Made by a program: the position numbers and the translations under genes. Shown one piece after another: positions 28,035-38,054 of a DNA stretch of 64,000 nt. Position 1 is the first letter of the stretch. Each line of letters begins with the position of its first letter. The notes under the pieces were generated by a model that had not been told where the DNA came from, ran no database searches, and worked only from the letters and a program-made list of their open reading frames with translations. The stretch lies in the NCBI RefSeq assembly GCF_003584685.1, contig NZ_AP018549.1, positions 620,001 through 684,000 on the forward strand, given 5' to 3'. Source of the DNA: Lactobacillus paragasseri. GTDB lineage: Bacteria > Bacillota > Bacilli > Lactobacillales > Lactobacillaceae.

Positions 28035-28646
28035 ATGGACATTTATGGTGGCTACGCCCCAGTTTTAGATAAACTACTTAATCAAATGCTGGAATATTTT
28101 AGAAAAGAAAATAGAATTCACCAAGAGCAAACCGGGGACAGTCTTTATGAACACTTAATTGGTCGAGTAAAAAGACCCGAAAGCATGATTGAAAAATGTC
28201 AGCGAAAAGAGCTCCCAGTAACTCCAGAATCAGCAATGAAAAAAATTCGAGACAGCGTTGGAATTCGGGTTGTCTGTAATTTCATTGACGATATTTATAC
28301 TTGTATTGACTTGATTCAGGACTGGGATGATGTAGCAATTGTTAAACAAAAAGACTACATTACCAATGCCAAGCCCAACGGTTACCGTTCTTACCACATG
28401 ATTTTAGATGTTGAAAGACCTGAAAAAGACATTGAGGGCAATACTCCAGGACACTACTACGTTGAAGTACAACTTCGAACAATTGCAATGGATACTTGGG
28501 CAAGTTTAGAGCATGAAATGAAGTATAAGCATAAGATAAAGAATCCTGAAATGATCGGTAAAGAGTTGAAGAGAGTTGCGGATGAATTGGCGTCTTGCGA
28601 TGTAAGTATGCAGACCTTGCGTCATTTGATTAGAGAGGAAGACTAA
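28035..28646 (+). CDS. relQ: Small alarmone synthetase (GTP pyrophosphokinase, RelQ-like)
   Basis: 203 residues, synthetase domain only (no HD hydrolase, TGS or ACT domains). RVKRPESMIEKCQRK, DSVGIRVVCNFIDDIY, KPNGYRSYHMIL and EVQLRTIAMDTWASLEHEMKYK are the RelA/SpoT synthetase motifs. Makes (p)ppGpp from ATP and GDP/GTP. Sits four bases before the response regulator gene, so alarmone synthesis may be co-expressed with the two-component system. Confidence 0.92.
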   Translation: MDIYGGYAPVLDKLLNQMLEYFRKENRIHQEQTGDSLYEHLIGRVKRPESMIEKCQRKELPVTPESAMKKIRDSVGIRVVCNFIDDIYTCIDLIQDWDDVAIVKQKDYITNAKPNGYRSYHMILDVERPEKDIEGNTPGHYYVEVQLRTIAMDTWASLEHEMKYKHKIKNPEMIGKELKRVADELASCDVSMQTLRHLIREED

Positions 28647-28650
28647 CTTA

Positions 28651-29316
28651 ATGAAAATTTTACTGGCAGAGGACGAAGAACAGTTATCTCGTGTTTTGGT
28701 AGCAGCAATGAAAAGAGTTAATTATGATGTCGATGCTGTTTTTAATGGCAGAGATGCGGTAGAACTTGCTAAAAAGAATTCATATGATGTAATTATCTTA
28801 GATATCATGATGCCAATTATGGATGGCATTACTGCGCTGAAGCAAATTCGTAAAAGTGGCGACAAGACCTATGTATTAATGCTTACTGCAAAAGCAGAAA
28901 TTGATGATCGCGTAACTGGTTTAGATAGCGGGGCAGATGATTATCTGACTAAACCATTTTCATTAAAAGAGTTGCTCGCTCGTTTACGTTCAAAAGAAAG
29001 ACGAGATGATCAATATACTCCTAATGAGGTTGAGGTTGGCGATCTAGCCTTGAATGTATCTGAGCAAGAGCTAGTAAGTCATAATTCAATTCGCTTAGGA
29101 AGTAAAGAGACGCAACTTTTGAATTATTTGATGCTCAATGAAGGTAAAGAATTTTCAACTTCAGACCTATTAGCGCATGTTTGGAAAGATGAAGACGATG
29201 CTAATGAAGAGGTAGTCTGGATTTATATTTCTTATTTAAGACAAAAACTACAATCGATTCGAAGTTCAGTTCAGATTGTAGGCGAAAAAGGCGGTAGTTT
29301 TTCATTAATTAGGTAG
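28651..29316 (+). CDS. OmpR/PhoB-type response regulator
   Basis: 221 residues: receiver domain (acidic pocket in LAEDEE, phosphoacceptor D51 in ILDIMMP, conserved Lys in LTKPFS) and a C-terminal winged helix (from about residue 125, VWIYISYLRQKLQ). Partner kinase follows directly. Confidence 0.92.
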   Translation: MKILLAEDEEQLSRVLVAAMKRVNYDVDAVFNGRDAVELAKKNSYDVIILDIMMPIMDGITALKQIRKSGDKTYVLMLTAKAEIDDRVTGLDSGADDYLTKPFSLKELLARLRSKERRDDQYTPNEVEVGDLALNVSEQELVSHNSIRLGSKETQLLNYLMLNEGKEFSTSDLLAHVWKDEDDANEEVVWIYISYLRQKLQSIRSSVQIVGEKGGSFSLIR

Positions 29317-29325
29317 GTGAGATTA

Positions 29326-30600
29326 ATGATTCAAAAATTTCGCTGGAAATTTATTGGAATGTCGATTACGGCGCTGTTCGTAGTTTTAGTTATTACATTA
29401 GGTACATTACTTGGAATTAGCTACACTCAGAGCCATAATGAAGTCGATCGAGTATTGACAACCTTAGTCAATAACCAAGGTCAATTAACACCGCGTAACG
29501 CTAAACCAGTTTTTGGTAATCAAAAAGATCCAATTAATAAAAATTTCTTAGCTGGTGAGTATAATCCAGAAGCTATTTTTCAGTATCGCTATTTTACGGT
29601 TGCAAGTACTAAGAATAATACACCTAAAATAATAAACGACGCTAACGTGTACGATGTAGCGCAAAAGAAAATTATTAATACGAGTAAGCAGGTTTTTAAG
29701 GATAAAGTAACTAGTGGATCAGTCAGTATTGGCAATAATCAATATGCTTATCGAGTAGGTAAGGACCAAAAAGGTAATCAGTTTATTGTCTATTTGAACG
29801 AATCGCTGATCTATCATCGATTTTCTCTCTTATTTAGAGTTTCAGTGGTGCTGGGATTAATTGCTTTAATTGTTTTTGCACTGATTCTAATCTTAGTATC
29901 AAAAAAGGCAATTGGACCAATAATTACTACTTATCATAAGCAGCGCGAATTTATTACTAATGCAGGACATGAATTAAAGACGCCTTTAGCAATTATTTCG
30001 GCTAATACTGAAATGGAAGAAATGCTGGGGAATAATTCAGAATGGAATAAAAGTACAAAAGAGCAGGTTGATCGCTTAACTCGGTTAATTAATCGTTTAA
30101 TTGCTTTAGCTAGAACCGGTGAAACTGGAGAAGTAGTTTTAAATAAGGTTAACTTTTCTGAAATTGTTAAAAAGAATGTTACTAGCTTTAAGTCGGTCAT
30201 GCAGAAGAATGATTTGAAATATAATGCGATAATTATGCCAGATTTGTATGTAAAGGCCGAAAGAAATATTTTAAGTGAATTGACTAATATTTTATTAGAT
30301 AATGCACGAAAATATTGTGATAAAGATGGTGAAGTTAAGGTAAGTTTGACTAAGGGCAGACTTGGTACAAATGCAATTTTAAAGGTTGCAAATACTTATA
30401 AAGAAGGAAAGGGGAAAGATTATTCTCACTTCTTTGAAAGATTTTATCGTGAAGATGAATCTCACAATTCAAAAAAATCTGGTTTTGGTATTGGACTAGC
30501 AATGGCGCAAGAAATTGTGCAAACTTTCCATGGTAAGATTCATGTTAATCATAAAGACGAGATGATTGTTTTTACAGTGATTTTAAGATTAGCAAAATAA
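29326..30600 (+). CDS. Sensor histidine kinase
   Basis: 424 residues. Two membrane helices (about 12-34 and 165-190) enclose an extracellular domain of about 130 residues; then a dimerisation domain with the phosphoacceptor His (H215 in NAGHELKTPL), an N box (DNARKYC), and a G-box region FGIGLAMAQEI. The ATG at 29326 follows AGGTGA with 5-base spacing, so the GTG at 29317 is not used. The signal is unknown; the extracellular domain looks folded, not a short loop. Confidence 0.9.
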   Translation: MIQKFRWKFIGMSITALFVVLVITLGTLLGISYTQSHNEVDRVLTTLVNNQGQLTPRNAKPVFGNQKDPINKNFLAGEYNPEAIFQYRYFTVASTKNNTPKIINDANVYDVAQKKIINTSKQVFKDKVTSGSVSIGNNQYAYRVGKDQKGNQFIVYLNESLIYHRFSLLFRVSVVLGLIALIVFALILILVSKKAIGPIITTYHKQREFITNAGHELKTPLAIISANTEMEEMLGNNSEWNKSTKEQVDRLTRLINRLIALARTGETGEVVLNKVNFSEIVKKNVTSFKSVMQKNDLKYNAIIMPDLYVKAERNILSELTNILLDNARKYCDKDGEVKVSLTKGRLGTNAILKVANTYKEGKGKDYSHFFERFYREDESHNSKKSGFGIGLAMAQEIVQTFHGKIHVNHKDEMIVFTVILRLAK

Positions 30601-30601
30601 A

Positions 30602-30640
30602 AGCAGTTAGTTTTCAGTTTTGAAGACTAACTGCTTTTTT
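30602..30640 (+). terminator. Rho-independent terminator after the two-component genes
   Basis: AGCAGTTAGTTTTC / GAAGACTAACTGCT stem with a T run. Confidence 0.85.
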
Positions 30641-30729
30641 GCATATATTATATTTTTTTTATTATCATCTTAAAAATGAATCCAATACATAGTCGAACTT
30701 GAAGTTTCCATCTAAAACATCTCCGTTTC

Positions 30730-33114
30730 TTACATTTCATGAAAGATCAATTGAGTCTTATCTAAGTCAATTGTATAAGTCTCATCTTCAAGTGGGCGCT
30801 TAGTCATCCCCTGATCGGTTGAATAGATAATCAAACCTAACCTTGCACCAGCTGGTAAGCGATAGAAAGTAGGTTGCAATTCAAACTCCAAGTCATAGAA
30901 TTTACCTGCTTCAATCTTTTCAGCGTGTTTCATATCAGCGTAGTTTTGGACGTTCATATGCCCCTTAGTAATCAACTTAGCCTTTGTTTCTTTATCAGGA
31001 ACAAATTCTTTCATTACTTCAGTTCCGAAACGGTAACCTAATTCCTGAATTTGATCGTTAAAAGACTTAGGAATTGGAGTAAGACGTTTTCTTGATCCTA
31101 AATCAACCAAAGCTACTGAAATTTGTCCTTTTGGAAGAGAAGTAGCAAGGCTCATCTTAATCTTAGGACGACCGACTAAAGTTACAGGATGAATGAACTC
31201 GTCAGTTACAAAGCGTAATTGTTGATCAAGCCACTTTTCTTTACCAGAGATAAAGTCATATTGCCATTTACCTTCGGAAATTTTAGCTTCTTTGAAGACT
31301 TTACCGCCTTGGTCGGTAAATGAAAGTTTATCATTGTCTTCGCCGCCATCTTTTAAGAGCTTACCTTTTTTATCAGGGAAGTAAATTTCTTTTTTACCTA
31401 GTTCGTTGTTCCAAGTTGGTTCTTCATGCCAGATATCTGGTTGCAAATTATCTTGGATCATAACATCTTCCCATTGCTTGTAAGCATTATTCTTAATGCC
31501 TAATAATTCATGACAGAACCACAAATTCATTAAGTCTGAGAAGTCGATTGAAAGTAAGTTGTTCATGTTGTAGTGCGGACCTTGGTGCAAGAAAAGTTTG
31601 TGAGCAATTGGCAATTTAGAAACTTTTTGCCAAATCTTGTAAACATTCTTTGGCTTTACATTCCAGTCGTTTAAACCATGAACAGAGATCCAAGAACACT
31701 TGATGTTATCAGTGTGATGACGATAATTTCTAGCTTCCCAGAAATCAGAATATTGACCAGTTTCACGGTCTGACTTTTCTAAAAGACGTTTTTGCATAGC
31801 ATCAAATTTAGGCTTGATCTTTAAATAGTCGCCTGCATCCCAAAGGTTAGACTGACAAGTTTCAGCAAGCATGTCTAAATCTTCGCCTTGGCAAGCTTCT
31901 GGAGCAATTACTAATCCATGTTCACGATAGTAATCATACCAAGAAGAAATGGCAGCTTCTGAAACTACAGTTTTAAGCCCAGCTACCCCAGTAGTGGCAA
32001 TGGCAATTTGAAGTGTTCCTAAGTATGAACGACCAGTCATTCCGATATTGCCATTACACCAAGAAGCTTTAGTTTCATGCTTTCTCGTACGGTCAGTATA
32101 AGCAATTCTATCGCCATGAAGCCATTCAATAATTTCTTTAGCAGATTCAGTTTCTTCTGGAGCTCCCGTAATTCTTAAACCATCTGAACCACGAGTTCCA
32201 ATTGCACCTGCGTAGACATTAGCAAATCCACGTGCAAGCAAGTATTCATTTAAAGAGTAGGCAGCTTTATGAACTGCCTCTTCTGTTGCTGCTTGATCTT
32301 CACTAGCTGGCTTTTTAGCTTGAGCAGTTGGCATTGCTTCATATTTAGGATAAGTACTCTTAGTTGCATCTTCTAAGTTGACGTCAACATTGTGGTTACG
32401 CTTTTCATTAGCAATGATGCCACCAAAGTAAGGATCAGCAGTGTAGAGTGCAGGAAACTTAAAGTTGTTTGATTGATATGGGCGAAAAACTGTTACTTGA
32501 AGTAAATCAGGTTTACCATCTTCATCAGTATCAAGATCACTTTCAACATAAACAACTTCACGAATTACCTTACTCATATCAAAAACAGGTAAAGATTTTC
32601 CATTAAAGTACATAAACTTATTATTACCGTAAAATTGAGTGAAATAGCCCTTACCAGCCATATTATCAATGAAGGTTTGACCGTTTCTGGCACGAGTATT
32701 AAGTAAACGATAGAAGACCTTAATTAATTCATCACGATCAATCTCTTCTTTTTCGGTATATGGAAGGGCATTAGCCTTCATGCGAGCTAGGGGATCTTTT
32801 AAATCATAGTCATATCCCACGTGATATCCTAGCAATTGCAAAGCAATATTATAGAAACTATTACGTGAAATTGTAGCAGGCTCTTTAGCTAAAAAGTCTT
32901 TTAAATTTTCATTTTCACTAACTGCGAATTCTGCCAGCTTAGCTTCTTTTGCGCCATAAGTTTTTGCTTCCGCAACTGAATTCTCAACTAAAGTAGCTAA
33001 AAGATCAGAAAAGCTGTTTTCTTTCCAATTATCAGGCAAGAAATTGATGGATTCTAATTCTTTGATCATTTGGTCAAAATCAGTTTGAAGATAACCATAT
33101 TGATTGTATTTCAT
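30730..33114 (-). CDS. pepX: Xaa-Pro dipeptidyl-peptidase
   Basis: 794 residues, the normal length for lactobacillar PepX. Serine peptidase that cuts X-Pro dipeptides from casein-type peptides in the cytoplasm. The catalytic Ser lies in [12 protein letters not shown]; the N-terminal dimerisation domain (FADQ-like start [13 protein letters not shown]) and the C-terminal jelly-roll region are present. Ribosome binding site AAAGGGAGC upstream of the ATG at 33114. Confidence 0.95.
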   Translation of the reverse strand: MKYNQYGYLQTDFDQMIKELESINFLPDNWKENSFSDLLATLVENSVAEAKTYGAKEAKLAEFAVSENENLKDFLAKEPATISRNSFYNIALQLLGYHVGYDYDLKDPLARMKANALPYTEKEEIDRDELIKVFYRLLNTRARNGQTFIDNMAGKGYFTQFYGNNKFMYFNGKSLPVFDMSKVIREVVYVESDLDTDEDGKPDLLQVTVFRPYQSNNFKFPALYTADPYFGGIIANEKRNHNVDVNLEDATKSTYPKYEAMPTAQAKKPASEDQAATEEAVHKAAYSLNEYLLARGFANVYAGAIGTRGSDGLRITGAPEETESAKEIIEWLHGDRIAYTDRTRKHETKASWCNGNIGMTGRSYLGTLQIAIATTGVAGLKTVVSEAAISSWYDYYREHGLVIAPEACQGEDLDMLAETCQSNLWDAGDYLKIKPKFDAMQKRLLEKSDRETGQYSDFWEARNYRHHTDNIKCSWISVHGLNDWNVKPKNVYKIWQKVSKLPIAHKLFLHQGPHYNMNNLLSIDFSDLMNLWFCHELLGIKNNAYKQWEDVMIQDNLQPDIWHEEPTWNNELGKKEIYFPDKKGKLLKDGGEDNDKLSFTDQGGKVFKEAKISEGKWQYDFISGKEKWLDQQLRFVTDEFIHPVTLVGRPKIKMSLATSLPKGQISVALVDLGSRKRLTPIPKSFNDQIQELGYRFGTEVMKEFVPDKETKAKLITKGHMNVQNYADMKHAEKIEAGKFYDLEFELQPTFYRLPAGARLGLIIYSTDQGMTKRPLEDETYTIDLDKTQLIFHEM

Positions 33115-33186
33115 TAAATATACGCTCCCTTTTATATAATCTCTTACTCATAATTTTACTAGTTTTACCTCAATAAAAGAAGAAAT

Positions 33187-33215
33187 AAAAATGCCGCAAA
33201 TTTTGCGACATTTTT
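33187..33215 (-). terminator. Terminator after the 33237-34145 gene (minus strand)
   Basis: AAATGTCGCAAAA / TTTTGCGGCATTT type inverted repeat with a T run on the minus strand. Confidence 0.75.
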
Positions 33216-33236
33216 GTTGAAATTAAGAGGTTAGTT

Positions 33237-34145
33237 TTAATTAATTTTGTTCTCAGTGTATTCATTACCAGATTGATAATCATTGAAATCTTCACCATTA
33301 AGATGGAAGTGTTCACCGTAAACTAAGTTAATGATTTTTGGATTTCGATTATCTTCTAGACCGAAGAGGACATAATCCGTCCATTTATTTCTACTAAAAC
33401 TAGCATCAAAGTCTTGATTAAATTGAATTTCTTTATCTTTGCCCAATACAGTTAATTTAGCAAGGAGCAAACTTTTATCTAGATGAGCTACTTCTTCAAA
33501 AATTACAGAATCGATGACTGTTTCATCAACTGTTCCGGCGTTTCTCTTAAGTTCAATTTCTTTAACCATTGCCTTGTAGTAATTTCGATCAAGATACTGC
33601 TTTAGACTTTTAACTTGGTACTTTGAGTTAACATACTTCTCTCTTAACAACTGACTATATAGGAACTGTGCTTGAATATAGACTTCTTTATAAGCCGTGA
33701 AGTCATCTTTAGAATCTGGCTTAGTGAATTTGATATGGAGACGATGCAATAGTTTTTGGTATTTATCGAATCTTTGGTTAGGATAGAAAAGTTTATAATT
33801 ATTATCGCCAGAGTTCTTAATGAGGTGATTAGAATCATATTCAAAACGTAGCCGTACTTTAAATATGAAATCAAAAAGAGCAGCAATAATATAAGAACTG
33901 AAAAAGATAAGTACTAAAATGGCGAAGCCACCTACTATACCGCCAATAGAAGAATTGTTACTATCGCTACTATCAGATGAAGTGTAACTAGTTCCTCCGC
34001 CTGAAGAGCCACCAGTACTGTGACCACCACCGGTTGATCCCATGGAAGCAAAGGCTGGTTGAGAAAAATTGGTATTAGTCGTAGTGACGCTTACACCAAA
34101 GAATAGAAGACAAACTAAGATAAATATTTTTACTTTCTTTTTCAT
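33237..34145 (-). CDS. Tim44-like secreted/membrane protein of unknown role
   Basis: 302 residues: signal peptide (KKKVKIFILVCLLFFGVSV), a Gly/Ser-rich linker (about 38-65), one membrane helix (IVGGFAILVLIFFSSYIIAAL), then a soluble domain of about 205 residues with the look of Tim44-like folds. The in-frame TTG at 34157 is less likely than the ATG at 34145. Function unknown. Confidence 0.6.
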   Translation of the reverse strand: MKKKVKIFILVCLLFFGVSVTTTNTNFSQPAFASMGSTGGGHSTGGSSGGGTSYTSSDSSDSNNSSIGGIVGGFAILVLIFFSSYIIAALFDFIFKVRLRFEYDSNHLIKNSGDNNYKLFYPNQRFDKYQKLLHRLHIKFTKPDSKDDFTAYKEVYIQAQFLYSQLLREKYVNSKYQVKSLKQYLDRNYYKAMVKEIELKRNAGTVDETVIDSVIFEEVAHLDKSLLLAKLTVLGKDKEIQFNQDFDASFSRNKWTDYVLFGLEDNRNPKIINLVYGEHFHLNGEDFNDYQSGNEYTENKIN

Positions 34146-34339
34146 AAAATTACCCAATAAATAAAATGCGTTATTTATATTTTAACTAAATAAGAAGAAA
34201 AAAAACAAATTAAGATTTAAAGATATTTTTTAGATTTTAATGAATATAACTAAATTATTTTTAATTCAAAAACTGGTAAGTAAGATTTTTATTTCTTATA
34301 ATAAATATTTGAGAAGCTATAAATATTGGAGGTCAAAAT

Positions 34340-36874
34340 ATGGCAGAAGTTAAACGTTTTTATGAAACTTTTCACCCAGATCATTATGATATCTATTTAG
34401 ATATTAGCCGTGAAAAAAAGAGCTTCCACGGTAAAACTATTGTAGTTGGGGATGCTCAAGAAGAATTAGTTAAATTAAATCAAAAGTACTTAAAGATTAC
34501 CTCAGTTAGAGTAGATCAAAAGAAAGCTGATTTTGATTATAACGATAAAGAAGAAGTCGTTAATATTAAGGCTGGCAAAGTTGGTAAGATGAAAATTGAG
34601 GTTGACTTTGAAGGCAAGTTAACTGATTCAATGATGGGTATTTATCCTTCTTACTATGAAGTGGATGGCGAAAAGAAGCAATTAGTTGGTACTCAATTTG
34701 AAACTACTTTTGCTCGTCAAGCCTTCCCATGTGTTGACGAACCAGAAGCTAAAGCTACTTTTGCACTTGCAATTAAGTTTGATGAGAAGCCTGGTGAAAC
34801 AATTATTTCTAACCAACCAGAAGAGAAATTTAAAGATGGGGTTCACTACTTTAAGCCAACTGTACGTATGTCTAGCTATTTAGTTGCCTTTGTCTTTGGC
34901 GATATGCAAAAGAAATTGACTAAGACTAAGTCTGGTGTTGAAATTGGTGTATTTGCAACAAAGGCACATAAAGCAAAAGAATTAGATTTCGCTTTGGATA
35001 TTGCTAAGCGTTCAATTGAATTTTATGAAGATTTCTATGAAACTCCATATCCATTAGAGCATTCATACCAAGTAGCACTTCCTGACTTTTCAGCAGGTGC
35101 AATGGAAAATTGGGGCTGTGTAACTTACCGTGAAGCATATTTATTGCTTGACCCTGATAATACTTCATTAGATATGAAGCAATTAGTTGCAACTGTTATT
35201 GCTCACGAATTAGCTCACCAATGGTTCGGTGATTTAGTAACTATGAAGTGGTGGGACAACTTATGGCTTAACGAAAGCTTTGCTAACATGATGGAATATG
35301 TAGCAATTGATGCCTTAGAGCCAAATTGGAAGATTTGGGAAATGTTCCAAACTTCTGAAGTTCCTGCCGCTCTTCAAAGGGATGCTACTGATGGTGTGCA
35401 ATCAGTTCACGTTATGGTAAATGACCCAGCTGAAATTGATGCTTTGTTTGATTCAGCTATTGTCTATGCTAAGGGTTCAAGAATGTTAGTCATGGTACGT
35501 GCTTTATTAGGTGATAAAGCACTTCGTGAAGGATTGAAGAATTACTTTGCAGTTCATAAATATAGTAATGCCACAGGTGACGATTTATGGAATGCACTTG
35601 GTAAAGCAAGTGGCTTAGATATTGGTGCAATTATGCATTCTTGGTTAGAGCAACCAGGTTATCCAGTCGTTAATGCCAAAGTTGAAGATGGCAAGTTAGT
35701 CTTAACTCAAAAACAATTCTTTATTGGTGAAGGTAAAGAAGTTGGCCGTAAGTGGCAAATTCCTTTGAATTCTAACTATACTGCTGTTCCTAAGATTATG
35801 AAAGATGAAGAACTAGTTGTTGGAGACTACAATGATTTGCTTGCTAATAATGGTGTGCCATTCCGCTTAAATGTAGGCAATAATTCAGACTTTATTGTTA
35901 AATATGATCAAACATTGCTTGATGATATCCTAAGTCATATCGATGAATTAGATGCAGTTGATAAATTGCAATTATTGCAAGACTTTAGATTATTAGCAGA
36001 AGGTGGTCAAATGTCTTATGCAGATATTGTTCCACTTCTTCCTAAATTTGCTGATTCTACTTCACCAATTGTTAATAATGCTTTATACAGAATTATGTCT
36101 ACGTTACGTAATTTTGTAACCCCAGGTTCAGATGAAGAAAAACAATTAAAGAAGCTTTATAATTTACTTTCTGAAAAACAAGTTAAGCGTTTAGGTTTGC
36201 TTCCAAAAGCTGGTGAATCTAATGATGATAACTTAACCAGACCATATGTTGTGGCAGCTTCTCTATACGCAGATAATGATGATACAATTAATGGTCTTCA
36301 CGCTATTTATTCAGAAAACTCCGATAACTTAGAGGGTATTTCAGCTGATATCAGAAGTGCTGTTTTAGTTAACGAAGTTAAAAACTTTGGTAATATGACC
36401 TTGTTTGATAAGTTGCTTAAGAAGTACCAAGAAACTTCTGACGCTAGTCTCAAACAAGACTTATGTGCTGGTATTACTTCGACTAAAATGCCTGAAATTA
36501 TTGACGCAATTGTTGATGATTTTGAAAATGCACAAGTTGTTAAACCACAAGACCTACGTGCTTGGTACCGCAATGTTTTAGCTAACCCATTTGGTCAAGA
36601 ACAAGCTTGGAATTGGATTAGATTAGAGTGGCCATGGCTTGAAGCAACTGTTGGTGGTGATATGGAATTTGCTACTTTCATTACTGTGACAGCAAATATT
36701 TTCCATACTGAAGAAAGATTGAAACAATTCAAAGACTTCTTTGAACCAAAGATCAATACTCCAGGATTAACTCGTGAGATTAAGATGGATACTAAAGTAA
36801 TCGAAACTAAGGTCAACTTAGTTAAGAAAGAACAAGCTGCTGTTAATGCTGCAATTGCTAAAGCAGTTGCTTAA
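34340..36874 (+). CDS. pepN: Aminopeptidase N (lysyl aminopeptidase)
   Basis: 844 residues, M1 family zinc peptidase. GAMENWG (exopeptidase signature) and HELAHQWFGD with downstream WLNESFA (the HEXXH-X18-E zinc site) are intact. Trims N-terminal residues from peptides in the cytoplasm; together with pepX it forms the proteolytic set of a milk or gut lactobacillus. GGAGG ribosome binding site. Own terminator. Confidence 0.96.
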   Translation: MAEVKRFYETFHPDHYDIYLDISREKKSFHGKTIVVGDAQEELVKLNQKYLKITSVRVDQKKADFDYNDKEEVVNIKAGKVGKMKIEVDFEGKLTDSMMGIYPSYYEVDGEKKQLVGTQFETTFARQAFPCVDEPEAKATFALAIKFDEKPGETIISNQPEEKFKDGVHYFKPTVRMSSYLVAFVFGDMQKKLTKTKSGVEIGVFATKAHKAKELDFALDIAKRSIEFYEDFYETPYPLEHSYQVALPDFSAGAMENWGCVTYREAYLLLDPDNTSLDMKQLVATVIAHELAHQWFGDLVTMKWWDNLWLNESFANMMEYVAIDALEPNWKIWEMFQTSEVPAALQRDATDGVQSVHVMVNDPAEIDALFDSAIVYAKGSRMLVMVRALLGDKALREGLKNYFAVHKYSNATGDDLWNALGKASGLDIGAIMHSWLEQPGYPVVNAKVEDGKLVLTQKQFFIGEGKEVGRKWQIPLNSNYTAVPKIMKDEELVVGDYNDLLANNGVPFRLNVGNNSDFIVKYDQTLLDDILSHIDELDAVDKLQLLQDFRLLAEGGQMSYADIVPLLPKFADSTSPIVNNALYRIMSTLRNFVTPGSDEEKQLKKLYNLLSEKQVKRLGLLPKAGESNDDNLTRPYVVAASLYADNDDTINGLHAIYSENSDNLEGISADIRSAVLVNEVKNFGNMTLFDKLLKKYQETSDASLKQDLCAGITSTKMPEIIDAIVDDFENAQVVKPQDLRAWYRNVLANPFGQEQAWNWIRLEWPWLEATVGGDMEFATFITVTANIFHTEERLKQFKDFFEPKINTPGLTREIKMDTKVIETKVNLVKKEQAAVNAAIAKAVA

Positions 36875-36900
36875 AAATAAAGATTAAATAAATAAAAAAG

Positions 36901-36930
36901 ATGCGCTTTCAGTTTTGAAAGCGCATTTTT
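36901..36930 (+). terminator. Rho-independent terminator after pepN
   Basis: TGCGCTTTC / GAAAGCGCA stem followed by a T run. Confidence 0.85.
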
Positions 36931-36961
36931 GATATAATTTATAAAATAGGAGTGACTTAAT

Positions 36962-37732
36962 TTGATAAAAACAATCTTTTTTGATGTTGACGGAACATTA
37001 GTTTCGCATAAAACGGATAGTGTGCCTAAAAGTACTAGAAAGGCACTTAAGCTTTTACGTGAAAATGGAATCAAACTTGTGTTAGCTACTGGGCGTGATA
37101 TGAGCCAATTAAAAAAATTACCGGTTAAAGATATAAAGTTTGACGGTTATTTGACGATGAATGGGCAACTCTGTCTAGATGAAAATGGTAATGAACTTTT
37201 TGGTAATCCAATTGATGAAAAAGATACTGAAAAGATGATTGAATTAATTAAAGAGGAGGCTGTCCCGATTACTACGATTGGTAAAGAAGGACCATACATT
37301 AATTTTGTGACAGATCAAGTAGTTGCTGCTCAAAAAGCTGTTTCTAGTAAAGTTGCACCAGTTGGTAAATATCACGGTGAAAAGGTCTATCAATTTATTG
37401 CATATGGAAAGCGCGATGACTTAAAGAAATTAGTCGATAATCTTCCAAATTGCAAGTTAAGTTGGTGGAATGAGTATGCAGTCGACATTATTTCAAAAGA
37501 TGGTGGTAAACTAGCTGGCGTTGAGAAGTATCTTAAATTGCAGGGACAAACTTTAACAGATGCCATGGCTTTTGGCGATGGCGAGAATGATTTAGACATG
37601 CTAAAGGCTGTTCAACTTGGTATTGCTATGGGCAATGGAGAAGAGCAGGTGAAACAGATTGCTGATTATGTGACTAGCGATATTAATGAAGATGGAATCT
37701 ATAATGCCTGTAAGCACTATAAGCTGATTTAA
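36962..37732 (+). CDS. Cof-type HAD-superfamily phosphatase
   Basis: 256 residues, TTG start six bases after AGGAGTGA. Motif I FDVDGT and motif IV GDGENDLDM are complete, with a C2 cap between. A second Cof-type enzyme in this window; substrate unknown. It is the last bacterial gene before the prophage. Confidence 0.88.
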   Translation: MIKTIFFDVDGTLVSHKTDSVPKSTRKALKLLRENGIKLVLATGRDMSQLKKLPVKDIKFDGYLTMNGQLCLDENGNELFGNPIDEKDTEKMIELIKEEAVPITTIGKEGPYINFVTDQVVAAQKAVSSKVAPVGKYHGEKVYQFIAYGKRDDLKKLVDNLPNCKLSWWNEYAVDIISKDGGKLAGVEKYLKLQGQTLTDAMAFGDGENDLDMLKAVQLGIAMGNGEEQVKQIADYVTSDINEDGIYNACKHYKLI

Positions 37733-37850
37733 AATGGCACTATAACAGCCGACATTTTATCGTATGGCTAACTTTTAACCACTAATAATCTGCTGTGTAC
37801 AAGTCTGGAACTAAAGGGGTAATTTAAATGAAAATTTCTTCAAAAAATAA

Positions 37851-37879
37851 TTGACATCCAACTTCCTTTTCCCTATACT
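37851..37879 (+). promoter_or_regulatory. Consensus promoter of tRNA-Arg(TCT)
   Basis: TTGACA (37851-37856), 17-base spacer, TATACT (37874-37879); about 24 bases before the tRNA. Confidence 0.8.
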
Positions 37880-37902
37880 AGAATATGTTCTGTTAAGGAA
37901 CT

Positions 37903-37976
37903 GGTTTGGTAGCTCAGCTGGATAGAGCAACGGTCTTCTAAACCGTGGGTCGTGAGTTCGAATCTCACCCAAATCA
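37903..37976 (+). tRNA. tRNA-Arg (anticodon TCT)
   Basis: Complete cloverleaf: acceptor GGTTTGG / CCAAATC, discriminator A, D-arm GCTC/GAGC, anticodon loop CTTCTAA (TCT, reads AGA), T-arm GTGAG-TTCGAAT-CTCAC. Likely attachment gene of the prophage. Confidence 0.95.
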
Positions 37977-37983
37977 CTGATAT

Positions 37984-38009
37984 GACGCTCCGTATGGGGC
38001 GTCTTTTTT
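37984..38009 (+). terminator. Terminator of tRNA-Arg(TCT)
   Basis: GACGCTCC / GGGGCGTC stem with a 4-base loop and six T. Could belong to the chromosome or be supplied by the phage. Confidence 0.8.
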
Positions 38010-38054
38010 GTGCAATTTTTTATTTGACCCCCAAATGACCCCCAAGTATATTTT

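Larger units (their letters stand above)
37903..38054 (+). other. Probable left prophage attachment site region (attL)
   Basis: A leftward tyrosine integrase ends 79 bases past the tRNA-Arg(TCT) 3' end, the standard layout of prophages that integrate into the 3' end of a tRNA gene and restore it. The crossover core should lie in the 3' half of the tRNA and may extend through the terminator. The right copy (attR) is outside the window, so core length is unknown. Confidence 0.6.

Noticed and set aside
37390-37599. Antisense frames inside HAD, rpiA, pepN, terS and sheath genes
   Set aside because: They are shadows of real genes: no ribosome binding sites, low-complexity Ser/Leu composition and full overlap with well-supported genes.
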